Part shown: positions 23,459-34,080 of the stretch, one piece after another | Layout: the number at the start of each line of letters is the position of its first letter | Position numbering within the stretch: the first letter of the stretch is position 1 | Assembly (NCBI GenBank): GCA_020809705.1 | Contig: CP085831.1 | Span: forward strand, 372,001 to 436,000 | Direction of reading: 5' to 3' | DNA from: Calonectria ilicicola | Taxonomy: Eukaryota > Ascomycota > Sordariomycetes > Hypocreales > Nectriaceae | DNA: 64,000 bases | Made by a program: the position numbers and the translations under genes | Notes under the pieces: model-generated | Told to the model about the DNA's origin: nothing | What the model saw: the letters and a program-made list of their open reading frames with translations, nothing else | The model's database searches: none

Positions 23459-25496
23459 ATGTCCAATCTCGCTCCAAATGGCACTACCAATGGTAGAAGC
23501 TACGTCATCTCCGAGCAGCCGATTCATGCAGAACGCCGGCTCCGTGTCATTTGTGTTGGCGCCGGCGCTTCAGGCCTGCTTTTTGCTTACAAGATGCAAC
23601 GAAGCTTCACCAACTTTGAACTGGAGATGTATGAAAAGAATGAAGATATTGCTGGCACTTGGTTTGAGAATCGATAGTATGTTGCTCGTCATCCTTCACA
23701 TGTTCTTAACTAACCCTTGTTTCTTTTACTTCTTTTTTTTAGCCCAGGGTATGTGATTTTTCTCATTTTATACCTTGACGCCATTTTGCTAGCCAAGGCG
23801 AGCGTAAATCATCTTGCTAATTCCTTTTAGATGCGCTTGCGATATTCCCGCCCACAACTATGTTTGGTCCTTCGAGCCTAATTTGAAATGGTCCTCTGTT
23901 TATGCATCGAGCAAAGAGATCTACAACTATTTTGATGGGTTTGCACAAAAATATGACCTCCGGAAATACTGTAAGCTCCAGCACCAAGTGGTTGGCGCTT
24001 CCTGGAACCACGAGCTCGGCGGATATGATGTCGAAGTAAAAGATTCGACTGCAAGCAAAGTATTTAAAAGTTTTTGCCATATTTTGATCAACGCCGGTGG
24101 TATCCTGAATGCCTGGCGGTACCCGCCTATCCCAGGCATCAATGAGTACAAGGGAAAATTGCTTCATACTGCAAACTGGGATGACTCTGTTGATCTGAAA
24201 GACAAGATTATTGGCCTAATTGGAAATGGGTAAGATGATTTGTTTCGCAAATAAGGGTGTGAGGGACCAAGTGTGCTAATATTTGCAGCTCCTCTGGGAT
24301 CCAAGTCCTTCCAACCCTTCAACCACATGTGAAGAAGATTGTTACTTTCATCCGAGAGCCAGCTTACATCTCTCCAGTGCGAGGGCTGAATCAACATCAC
24401 TACACCCCTGAGGAAAAACAGAAGTTTGAAGAAGATCCGCATGCGCTCAACGAGTACCGAAGGAACATTGAGCGGGATCAAAACAAATTATTCAACCTGT
24501 TTCACAAAGATCACCCAGCGCAACAGGAAAGTAAAGCGTACATCACCGAGAAAATGAAAGAGAAGTTGGCAAATGAATATCTTGAAACAAAGTTAATACC
24601 CGAATGGTCCTTGGGATGTAAGATTACCCACATCTCCCTTCGCATCATGACCATGGCTAATCTGGTATTATTCTTTAGGCCGTAGACTTACACCGGGTAT
24701 CGGGTACTTGGAGAGTCTCTCTGAGCCTAATGTTCAAGTTGTGTACGGCGAGATTAAGAAAATTACTGAAACCGGCTGCTTTTGTGACGACGGAAAAGAG
24801 CACAATGTGGATGTTCTCATTTGCGCAACCGGGTTTGATACTTCATTTCGCCCTCGGTTCCCTCTGATTGGACCTACCAAAGAGAATCTCCAAGATGCAT
24901 GGGCCAAAGAGCCGCGTTCATACTTGGGAGTCGCAGCGCCGGATTTCCCCAACTATTTGATCTTCCTGGGACCCAACTGTCCTATTGGTAACGGACCCGT
25001 CCTTCCAGCCATCGAAGCCCAAGCAGATTGGATGATGCAGGTGATTTCTCGATATCAAGTTGAGAACATTCACTCTTTTGCCCCAAAGCAAGAAGCTGTG
25101 GACGACTTCCTCGAACACAAAAATAAGTTCATGGAGAGAACAGTTTGGTCCGAGTCGTGCCGTAGCTGGTACAAGGCCGACCGCCCCGATGCGCCAATCA
25201 CCGCTCTCTGGCCTGGATCAACTCTTCACTATTCTGAATGCCTGTCAGATGTGCGTTGGGACGACATGGAAGTCAAGTATAACGGCAACCGTTTTTCTTA
25301 TCTTGGAAATGGTTACGGCCAGATTGAGGTGGATCCATTGGCCGACACGGCTTATTATATCCGGAACAAAGATGACAGCCCCTATCAAAGCAAACGCAAG
25401 CAAAGAGAGGCTTTGACAAGGCTTCAGACTCAATTGTGCGATCATCAGGCTAAAACTAAGGAGCTCATCTCTAGACTCACGTCTCATACTTCCTGA
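23459..25496 (+). CDS. FAD-dependent Baeyer-Villiger monooxygenase (second)
   Basis: Five exons: 23459-23676, 23743-23748, 23831-24229, 24289-24617 and 24679-25496, 589 aa in one frame. Exon 2 is six bases long and supplies the end of Tyr, all of Pro and two bases of Gly in the conserved RYPG motif, so it must be included to make a normal enzyme. Motifs: FAD site GAGASG at about 34-39, RYPGCACD at about 72-79, BVMO signature YKGKLLHTANW, and NADPH site GNGSSG. It differs clearly from the BVMO at 11694 in length, intron content and sequence, so the two probably act on different ketones or come from different subfamilies. Confidence 0.88.
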
Positions 25497-26089
25497 GGTC
25501 GGTTATTGATGCTGCTGCAAATTTGCTACTCGGGCTATTTGGCAGTAGCATATGTTGGACACAACGGTGGGATTTAGAATTGCAGTAGATGTGACTAGTA
25601 ATATATTGAACTTTGTTATTTTTTATCTTCTTCACATTTTCCCCACCATGAACAATTTGCTGATGGTCATCAATCGCATGGAACAAACTTGGTGCTAGCT
25701 TCTATCATTATGAAGTCTCTATGAATCAAATCAATAATTTATTTCATCGCATATTTGTGTATTTAGTTACCTGGAGGTCGAGGGAATCCCCGACTGGTAA
25801 TGACCACACATGTTAGACGTAAAAGCCTTGGCGGTGGATATAACTTAAGGAAACGCAAAGTTGGAAATTTAGATCAATAAAAAGATCGGATCTGCGCGCT
25901 TCGATAGAAAGTATTTGGAACAAGCATAAAGTCTACAAAGATGAAAGCTAGGACTCTAGACTTGCCCAGGAAGACAGATTATTCATGGTAGATAGCATGG
26001 ATTTGGATAATCGGAGTTAGGTTTATGAAGCGTCAATGAGTAGAGCTAGACCTATATATGTCCCTTAAGACACCAATAAATTCAATACA
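25497..26089. other. Intergenic, no gene seen
   Basis: About 590 bp of AT-rich sequence between convergent genes. Only 3' flanking sequence is expected, and no motif stands out. Confidence 0.45.
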
Positions 26090-27004
26090 TCACTCGATTA
26101 CATTTAGCTTTGGGCGAAGCCAGGCACCAACCTGCTTGAGCACATCATCTGCCTCTGGAGCTCTTCCAGCCATGAATGTAAATACATGCTGCATACCCTC
26201 GGCCACATCAAGTTTGACATCTACCCCTGCGGCTTTGGCAACCTCGGCCAACTTGACAGAATCGTCCAGAAGAACCTCATGACCTCCCACTGAAACATAA
26301 AGTGGTGGACATCCTGTGAAATCACTGTATAATGGATTTGCCAAGGGGTCCTTTGGAGACGCCTGCCCAAGCCACATCCCAAGACCAGCGGTGGAAGCTT
26401 GGCGACTGATGATGCCGTCTGTCTCTGCGTTCGTCTCGTAAGACTTGCCTTTCATTTCTAGATCCAAAAACGGAGAGAATGCAACGGCTGCGCCTGGAAG
26501 ACTGTCGCCCGATTGTTTGAGCTTTAGCAAAGTTGCGACGGCAAGGTTGCCACCTGCGGAATCACCGGATAAAGCAAGGTGGCCTGGCTTAAAACCTTTT
26601 TCTAAGAGCCATCGCCAAGCTGCAGTCGAGTCCTCGAGCGCGCTAGGATATTGATTTTCAGGCGCTCGCCTATAATCTAGAAGTAGGACATGTACTCTTG
26701 CTGCCTTTGCAAGGTGCCCTCCAATTTTCCGATACATAGATGGTGATCCAGAAAAGTATCCACCACCATGAAAGTAGAGGATGGCATGCTGCGCCGAAGC
26801 TGACAGGGGCTTGCACCAGATCGCTGGTCGCACAGTTCCTGGGCATTGGACCTCCTCATATGTCACATCGGTCGGCTCTGACGACAACGTATGAACTTCT
26901 TCGAGAAAGGCTCTGTAGATATCAAATGGGATGTCTTTATCTTGCGTGCTACTTTTGATGTACTTGTAGTATTCAAGAAGAGCGTCTGACTGTTTTGAGG
27001 GCAT
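26090..27004 (-). CDS. Alpha/beta hydrolase, hormone-sensitive-lipase family esterase/lactonase
   Basis: Single exon, 304 aa, ATG at 27004. Oxyanion-hole motif HGGGYF at about 79-84; nucleophile Ser149 in GDSAGGN; acid Asp near EVLLDD; His in GMQHVF. This is the HSL-type order. No signal peptide, so cytosolic. In a BVMO cluster the natural task is to hydrolyse the ester or lactone made by the monooxygenases. It is divergent from the second MFS gene across a promoter with four CCTCGG-type sites. Confidence 0.9.
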   Translation of the reverse strand: MPSKQSDALLEYYKYIKSSTQDKDIPFDIYRAFLEEVHTLSSEPTDVTYEEVQCPGTVRPAIWCKPLSASAQHAILYFHGGGYFSGSPSMYRKIGGHLAKAARVHVLLLDYRRAPENQYPSALEDSTAAWRWLLEKGFKPGHLALSGDSAGGNLAVATLLKLKQSGDSLPGAAVAFSPFLDLEMKGKSYETNAETDGIISRQASTAGLGMWLGQASPKDPLANPLYSDFTGCPPLYVSVGGHEVLLDDSVKLAEVAKAAGVDVKLDVAEGMQHVFTFMAGRAPEADDVLKQVGAWLRPKLNVIE

Positions 27005-27463
27005 GATGTTGGTGAATCTTAATAATTTTGCGGTCTGTTTTGAATGCGTTGAACCTTTCGCGATTTATCGATAGGAGGATCGAGTATTAATGTGTTCATT
27101 AAAGATATTTGCAGAATAACGACACAACCCCCGAGGGGTTGTGCTTTCCGAGGATGCGATCTGATGGATTCTATCTTCCGAGGATGCACTGCAAAGAATG
27201 TCCCCGCCTCGGCATTATCGAACCAATTCTTTCGCAACCGAGCCAAGCTCTGAAAAGGTGACATTTTATCATTTTGATCCGATTTCAGAGTTAAATTTCA
27301 AAATGCTATGGCTTTCTATGGATGTGCTTGACTTTATTCGAACTGCTGTACGATCATAGGACTCGGACGCCTGCACGTTGTATTTTGGAACATCTGAGCC
27401 TCGTTTTCCCTGGCTGTATTTCTTGATCTTCCACACATTCCTAAGTCACTTGTCTTTCAAGAT
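27005..27463. promoter_or_regulatory. Bidirectional promoter with four CCTCGG/CCGAGG sites
   Basis: Sites at 27131-27136, 27148-27153, 27178-27183 and 27207-27212, all within 82 bp, between the hydrolase and the second MFS gene. The first is part of the palindrome CCCCGAGGGG; the next two share TTCCGAGGATGC. Confidence 0.65.
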
Positions 27464-29106
27464 ATGAGCCAATGCAATGGGAGTACTAGCGATGAGTCAC
27501 ACTTGGTATACTTTTTACTGATCATTCTGATGTCGACTTTACTGACTAGCAAAGGTAACCTGGAACGACCCGTTTGACGCTGCGAATCCCAAAACATGGC
27601 CAAAGAAGAAGAAATGGGCGACGACAATCCTAGTGTCTTTATTTGCCTTCAATTCCCCAGTGGCGTCCTCCATGCTCGCACCTGCACTCGACCAAATAGG
27701 TGAGGAACTGGGGATTTCATCAAGCCTTCAGCAATACCTCGTGCTTTCAATCTTTCTACTTGGTTACGCTGTCGGCCCTCTAATTTTAGGTCCTCTTTCA
27801 GAGATGTACGGGAGGACAGTTGTTCTCAATGCGTCTAACATCTTTTTCTTTGCTTTTAACCTGGGATGTGGATTTGCCCAAACGAAATCGCAAATGCTTG
27901 CACTTCGATTTTTGAGTGGGTTAGGAGGTAGTGCTCCAATGTCATTGGGTGCCGGAATATTAAGCGACTGCTGGACCGCAACAGAACGGGGCAGAGCCGT
28001 GGGTGTCTACAGCTTAGCGCCTGTATTGGGACCAGGCCTTGGGCCGATTGCAGGAGGGTTCATTGTGATGAAAGTAATGCAAAATTTAATCCCGCCCTGT
28101 CGTTTCAGTGATGCTTATACGTTATACAGACCACGTGGAGATGGTGTTTTTGGTCCACTTCAATTGTGGCCGCGATTATCCAAGCATTTAGTTTCGTGTA
28201 CTTGCAGGAAACATACGCTCCTGTGATTTTGGGAAATAGAGCGCACCGACTGCGCCAAGAAACAAACGATTTAACGTGGCATACAGAGTTTGAGAACGAA
28301 AATCGGACACTTGGCCATATTTATGTGACCAACTTGAGCAGGCCATTTCGGCTTCTTGGAACACAGCTGATTATTCAAATTATCGCACTATATATGTGAG
28401 TTAGGGATTGAGTAAATCTGGACAAGTCTGACCTGATGAACAACGGGCATACCTCTACGGCCTCATGTACATTGTAATTTCGACCTTCCCTGATGTCTGG
28501 GTAGGCATATACGGCCAAAGCTCCGGCATTGGCAGCCTCAACTACTTGTCCATCACCCTTGGCTTTTTGCTTGCGACCCAAATTGCTGCCCCTTTGAGCG
28601 ATGTTGTATACCAAAGGCTAAGAAAAAAGAATGACGACATCGGAAGACCTGAGTTCCGAGTTCCCTTGATGGTTCCCGGCGCGTGCTTGGTTCCGGCTGG
28701 TCTCTTCATGTACGGTTGGAGCGCCGCTGCGCCTACCCACTGGATAATACCAAACATAGGTGCGATGTTGTTTTCTGCTGGTATGATTTTAGGATTCCAA
28801 TGTCTTCAGACGTACACGGTTGATGCATACACCCGATATGCGGCTTCTGCCATGGCAGCAGTTGTGGTTACACGCAGCCTGGCAGGGTTTGGCTTGTAAG
28901 TATTCAATTTAGCGATGGAGGCAATTAGGTTTTGACAAGTTGCGGCTAGCCCCCTTTTTGCACCATATCTATACGAATCTCTAGGATTGGACTGGGGCAA
29001 TTCGTTGCTTGGATTCATAGCAATTGCGATAGGTTTGCCAGGTCCATTTTTCCTGTGGAAATACGGAGCAACTTTAAGGCAGAAGAGTACATACGCAGCA
29101 GGATAA
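27464..29106 (+). CDS. MFS transporter (second), DHA1-like; one intron lacks a normal acceptor
   Basis: Exons 27464-27505, 27555-28073, 28130-28395, 28446-28895 and 28950-29106 give 477 aa in frame. The start VTWNDPFDAANPKTWPKKKK and the loop motif LGPLSEMYGR mark a DHA1-type transporter. The third intron (28396-28445) has donor GTGAGT and branch CTGAC, but the place where the frame and protein need the acceptor reads CG instead of AG. The two upstream AG choices both run into a stop. Without correct splicing the protein ends after about half of its helices. Either the gene is damaged or one base is wrong in the assembly. Confidence 0.75.
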
Positions 29107-29911
29107 GATGGCTTATATTTGTAATTAAAATTGCGGTGATTTTTTTTTTTTTTTTTTGCAAGAATAATAAACATTGCTAAATGTACTGGATAGATTTGGC
29201 TAACTTCATATATCACTTATTTTAACAGCGATTTTGGAGACATGCTCAGTTTCAGAACCTTGCTGATTCCCGATCTCATTTTCGGAGAGCATGAGAATTT
29301 TCTGACTGCGTGGATTACTAAGAAGAGAATACACACACCGCTTGCGTAGAATGCGGTCACCAGATGGTAGTAGTATACGGAGCTTGTCTATTTGGCGATG
29401 TCTCGGACGTGTCTCGGCCATTTTGCCAACATCCAGTCTCGTTGAATTGTGGAGCAATTGATTGGGAGGTGGACCAGGCTAGTGGGCAGAGCGCCCTTTG
29501 TTGGAGCAATTGTGCAAGGTGGAGCAGCAACATTTGTCTTACCTGAGTCGCATCGCGTCAGGGGTTCCAACACTGAAGCTGCGCTAGGAATAAGATCGTT
29601 ACAGTGAGAGTTGAAAAGGGTTGACTATTGTACAAAGCACAAAAGTAATGCTTGCAAGGGTGAGCTTAGGCTAGATCAGTTACCCACATGGTTGTCAGAA
29701 GCGCCCGCAGCCATCGTATGCAGAAAGTGACAAAAAGCGATACAGAAATTTATGCGGTGAAAGAAAGGGGTTCTTCAAGGCCCAAACACTCGTCTTGTCA
29801 ACTATAAATGCCATGATTTCTTTCAGGGGTGCATGTTAATCTCAAACACAAGACTGCAGCAATTTGCTCGACCAATTCGGATTTAACGTATATTTATATA
29901 AGCATTTCAAA
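29107..29911. other. Intergenic, no gene seen
   Basis: About 800 bp. It includes a T-run of about 17 bases near 29141-29157 and short open frames without recognisable content. It contains the promoter of the small cysteine-rich gene at 29912. Confidence 0.45.
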
Positions 29912-30191
29912 ATGAAGTACATCACCTTTTTGGTCGCTTTATGGTACGTTGAATGTAACATGACTACCGAGGTAGTAAACTGACCTTCTGCTTAGCTTTT
30001 ACACCAATGGTGTGTTTTATCCGTGACCGCTTTTGCCAATGCTAATGAAATTATGATCAGGCAGCTTGGCTGTCAATTGCCAAGAGGAGGGAGGCATCTG
30101 TAGACAAGGAGGGTGCCCTATTGGTACTGTCAGAATCTTTTGGGATGAGGGCTGTAAAGCTGGAAGAAATTGCTGCAAGCCAATTGTTTGA
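29912..30191 (+). CDS. Secreted beta-defensin-like cysteine-rich peptide
   Basis: Hand-spliced gene too small and split for an ORF scan: exons 29912-29943, 29996-30009 (14 bases) and 30061-30191, with introns of 52 and 51 bp that have GTACGT and GTGTGT donors, CTGAC and GCTAAT branches and TTAG/TCAG acceptors. It encodes 58 aa: a signal peptide of about 19 residues (MKYITFLVALCFYTNGSLA) and a mature peptide of about 39. Mature Cys spacing is C-X6-C-X4-C-X12-C-X5-C-C, inside the animal beta-defensin range (C-X4-8-C-X3-5-C-X9-13-C-X4-7-CC), with two Gly between Cys2 and Cys3 and basic residues near the end. It does not follow the CS-alpha-beta pattern of plant and fungal defensins. An antimicrobial role is inferred; an effector role is possible. 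Confidence 0.75.
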
Positions 30192-31176
30192 GCGGATAGC
30201 TAGGCATCACCGACGTTTAAAACCGCGATAAAGAAAGAATTTACCCCAAAACCAACATTACAGCGTGTCGTTGCTACCCAAAGTCGTAGAGCTTTTCTAA
30301 AGGCACCAAACCAACTGGTCTTGATAAGCAGTTTCTGGCCCCGTTCGTATATCGCTAAATTTCAGCAGCTTGCAAAATATTTCACTTCGCTTCATTGCAC
30401 AAAATGTCCTTATGAATCGAACGTCATTTTTGTAAGATCCTCCAGCAAAGGAGAGATGATAGAATACATCCACCAATCAGTGGCAATGGCTAGCCCGTTG
30501 TCATTGTCGAAACTTTCCAACTCACATCACGACATCTTCTTATACCGTTATGCAGAGCCATATTAGGACTTTGTTAGTCTAACTTTGCCTTTTGTTTGAG
30601 ATTCAAAGGACACCCCTCGACCCTAGAGTCCCGCTCAGAATGTTTCTGGTTTCACAAGGACATATAATGGCATAATTATACGTAACGTGCATCTGAGCTC
30701 ATTGGTCGCCACCCTCAGCGGAGATGATTGGCGAATCGTGCAGACACAGCTTCCGACTTGTCGACGAAATCATGTTATTTGTAGCAATAGAAATAACTGT
30801 GTAGTGGCTAATGCAAAGTTCTTCCATTTATATGCTTACTTAGGTGACCCTAATCGAGGGATTACTGAAATCATATCCAAGTTTTGGCTCACCGCCTCAT
30901 TTTCATTAACTCAAGACAGACTTTCGATAAGAACGCCACTAACTAGCCTTTCCCAGCTAGTGAAAAACCAAGATTTGCCGAGGCTGGATATATATTTGGG
31001 TTGCAATCCACATCTCAGATATCCCGTGGATCAATTTCCAAAACAACAGCCTTTTAATTTAGTACAGTTCAGGATGTCGGGTGATGCATTAATATCACGC
31101 GCGGTACTAGGTATCACCTGTATCATTTCAGTCGTTATCTGTGCTTGAGCCATCAGTATTTGATGAAGCGGATTTT
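30192..31176. other. No gene recognised
   Basis: The longest frame, at about 30687-31148, is open but begins with GTG, not ATG, and shows no known domain. I do not call it a gene. The rest is AT-rich flank. Confidence 0.4.
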
Positions 31177-32408
31177 ATGGCTTCATTGAACCTTCCTACT
31201 AAAATCTCCGGGGCAATTATGATTAGTCTAGTAGCTTATCAGGTAAGGAGATATTTGTAGATGAGCCGTTTATTTATTTGTATACAATCGATGTTTTTAA
31301 CCCTTGTGCTTAGGTCGTGGAATGGCTTTTGTTTGCCGTATCCCTTGTGATTGTCATCATCCGTGTCTTGGTCCGCCGTCGAATGAGGAAATCAGACCTG
31401 TGGGCATCAGAGATGTTTATCGTGCTCGGTTTAGTGTTATTCCTTGCATTAGTTGTTGGCGACGCTTGGTATTACTCTCTTCCGATAAATGTACAAAATT
31501 GTTATAGAACCAGTGATACCGTTGTCAGGGTAAGACTTGTTTTGATTACGAGATTAATTCATATTAAACTAAATGGATGGTTGGGTAGGTGTTCTTTATC
31601 CTCGGCATTGTAATTGACTTGGTGTTTTACCTTCCGAGATTCAGTCTCATGATATTTTACTACGAGCTGTTCCCTATAACTGAGCAATATTTACGGTATT
31701 GCCTCTTTGTCACCATGGCTTACTCCACGTGTGCGTTTTTAGCAACTGGACTTGCGCATTTATTGTGGTGTGGCAGAAATTTCCCTGTTCTTTGGTGAGT
31801 AAGATGAGTATGCGTGCGGATTAGGGACTCACCATATCGTTCATCAAGGGCAAGAAGTGACCCATGCTTGCTAGGAGGCGAACCAAACATGTGGTACACT
31901 ACGTGGGCCTTTAATATGCTGTCGGAGCTACTTGGTAAGATGTTTAATTCTTCAGTCGATTTGGGTTGTTCTGACATTTATCTTTCAACCCAGTTTTTGC
32001 ATTACCATTTGGGATGCTTCCAACACTGAAGACGTTGCCGCGAAGAGATAAAGTCGGATTAATTGGTCTATTTGTACTTGGTGCTATAACAATAGTTGCA
32101 AGTACCTGTAGACTTATTCTCCTAACAGTGGATCTAGATGATCTCGCAAGCTGTAAGTGTCCGTTGACCATTGCTTTTTTCTCTTTCATTGCCACTAACA
32201 CTATACAGATATTCTTACATATACAGAAATAGCGGTTCAGATTATTATCGCATCAGCCCCAACTTTACGACCACTTTTCCGTGCTATGTCCTCTAAGTTG
32301 AGAAGAATATCTAATTCTGAAAGGAGGGCTCAGAAAGCATCAAAAGCAAGTCAATCAGACACACTTACCTTGAACTTTGACCAATTTTACGCCAGCGACG
32401 TTGTTTAG
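31177..32408 (+). CDS. Seven-helix rhodopsin-like fungal integral membrane protein (SAT4/PTH11-related)
   Basis: Six exons: 31177-31242, 31314-31529, 31589-31794, 31858-31934, 31994-32152 and 32209-32408, 307 aa without a frame break. About seven hydrophobic segments, short loops, a conserved-looking CDPCLLG in an outer loop and a charged Ser/Lys-rich tail fit the fungal rhodopsin-like domain family often annotated as integral membrane or PTH11-like receptors. The N-terminal CFEM domain found in some members is absent. Ligand and function unknown; possibly sensing at the plasma membrane. It ends 172 bp from the convergent 2EXR gene. Confidence 0.75.
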
Positions 32409-32580
32409 TAGTCCCAATTATATCTTCCTTTTGAACATGGTCTTTATTAGATGGATGTGCATACACTCCTTGAAGAATCTATGTCAAATCTGCTACAATT
32501 CAAAACATCGCTATTACAGCTGGAGCGTCCCTAGAAGATCTCTCCTTCGATACTTGAATCATTTAATACGCCTCTTTTCG

Positions 32581-34080
32581 CTACTTTCCAGGCCATTCTT
32601 GAATCCACCACTTTTTTGTGTTACTTGAGACCCTCATGTCGGCGCAATCACTTCCACAATCATAAGCATTACAGTTATGAAAATCTGGATAAGGCCAATG
32701 CAATTTTGCAAATGCAGCTTCAGCATCCTGCTGCTGTGAGGATTGATCTTGCGCAGTTGTTGTCATCTTTCTAATGGAGGACCACTGTTCTTGCAGTTTA
32801 TGTACCTCCTGTGCCACTAATACTCGCTCTCTGGATATAACCTTGTACATGAGTGGCGATAAAATATGTTCCACAGTGATCCTAGGAATGTTCCATGACG
32901 TGACTGGGTTAATTAGTTGTGAATTGACCACAGAGTTCATATGCTTGGTCAACTCTTTCTCCATGCCAGGGCCAAGTCGTTCAAAGAATGGTGCAGTCGC
33001 CCCATGTTTTTGCTTGTATCGTACATAGGAATTTCCGACATACCCAGTTGTCGCCAAGGAGCTGCGCCAATATGGATATTGAGAGACACAGGAGAACGCG
33101 CTGTCAATTTCTTCGATAGGAACACGGACACATAAAGCCTCAATAAAGTTTTTTTGAGCGCCATCCTTGAGTTTCGAAGCCTGTGATTGGGGGGCTAGAG
33201 GCCAATCCTCTAAATGGCTATCGCTCCATTCCACAAGTACAAGCTCTGTCAGCCGTGGGAAAAGCCTTAAAACGGAAGAGAATTGCTTGTAGAACACCGG
33301 TTCGGGATTTGGGCCAGCTCCAAAGGCTGAATTGTCAAGTGCCAGATTTCGAACCAGTTTCATTTCCTCTGGGTCAAATTGACCGAGGTCCCATGGACTA
33401 CCGCTTAGAATCCAACTTGGCTCGTGTTCATTCCAGGTAGCCATTTTAAGGAACAAAGTGTCACGGCCAAAATGAAACCATGTCCGCGGTTGACTTGATC
33501 GTGTCCGGAACGCAATTTGATAGCCATTCTTCATCAGCATCATTCGAGAATCGCGACACATATGCAGCAAGGGTGGGATAGGAGTCTTGCTGTATAGGTG
33601 GCTATATTTGGCCAGTTCCCAAGCAATCAATGGCCTGTCATCTAGCCATTCTAGGGGGATCTCTGGTGTGGAGGGAGAAGGAGTCCATGGCTGATGCGCC
33701 GGCTTGCTGCTCGTGAAGCCGAAAGATTCCAATTGGGGTTGACGGCGCCGGGTGGGAATACGGTGACACCAGTTGAAGGCAAAGTGTACCAGAGATGGAT
33801 CAATTTTTAATCGATGTGGCACGTTGAATACTTCCTCCATAAAGTCTTCGAACTCTTGGTCAATGGATTCTGTGATTTGGACGACGCGAGGCGGTGTGGC
33901 GAAGAGATAGATCTCAAGGCGCAGCTCGGGAGGGAGCGAGAATAACACATTAAATGGCCGATCTTCCATCGTTCCTTTAAATATCTGCGACACGATAGCG
34001 GGCGATGTTAAACTATGCTGTGTTGGTAAATAGAGTGACAATCTAATTTCCCAGAGTGTTCGTGTCGCTGACCTATCCAT
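32581..34080 (-). CDS. 2EXR-domain protein
   Basis: Single exon of 499 aa from the ATG at 34080. An in-frame ATG at 33969 (462 aa) is the better start: it directly precedes FSLPPELRLEIYLFATPPRVV, the hallmark of the 2EXR family, and the 38 extra residues lie inside a sequence that recurs at 37288-37440. A later PLLHMCRDSRMM segment is also typical of the family. 2EXR proteins are numerous in filamentous fungi and functionally uncharacterised. No signal peptide or membrane segment. Confidence 0.75.
   Translation of the reverse strand: MDRSATRTLWEIRLSLYLPTQHSLTSPAIVSQIFKGTMEDRPFNVLFSLPPELRLEIYLFATPPRVVQITESIDQEFEDFMEEVFNVPHRLKIDPSLVHFAFNWCHRIPTRRRQPQLESFGFTSSKPAHQPWTPSPSTPEIPLEWLDDRPLIAWELAKYSHLYSKTPIPPLLHMCRDSRMMLMKNGYQIAFRTRSSQPRTWFHFGRDTLFLKMATWNEHEPSWILSGSPWDLGQFDPEEMKLVRNLALDNSAFGAGPNPEPVFYKQFSSVLRLFPRLTELVLVEWSDSHLEDWPLAPQSQASKLKDGAQKNFIEALCVRVPIEEIDSAFSCVSQYPYWRSSLATTGYVGNSYVRYKQKHGATAPFFERLGPGMEKELTKHMNSVVNSQLINPVTSWNIPRITVEHILSPLMYKVISRERVLVAQEVHKLQEQWSSIRKMTTTAQDQSSQQQDAEAAFAKLHWPYPDFHNCNAYDCGSDCADMRVSSNTKKWWIQEWPGK

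Noticed and set aside
30687..31148. A 153-codon open frame between the defensin-like and 7TM genes
   Set aside because: Starts with GTG, not ATG, shows no domain and has no plausible upstream exon.
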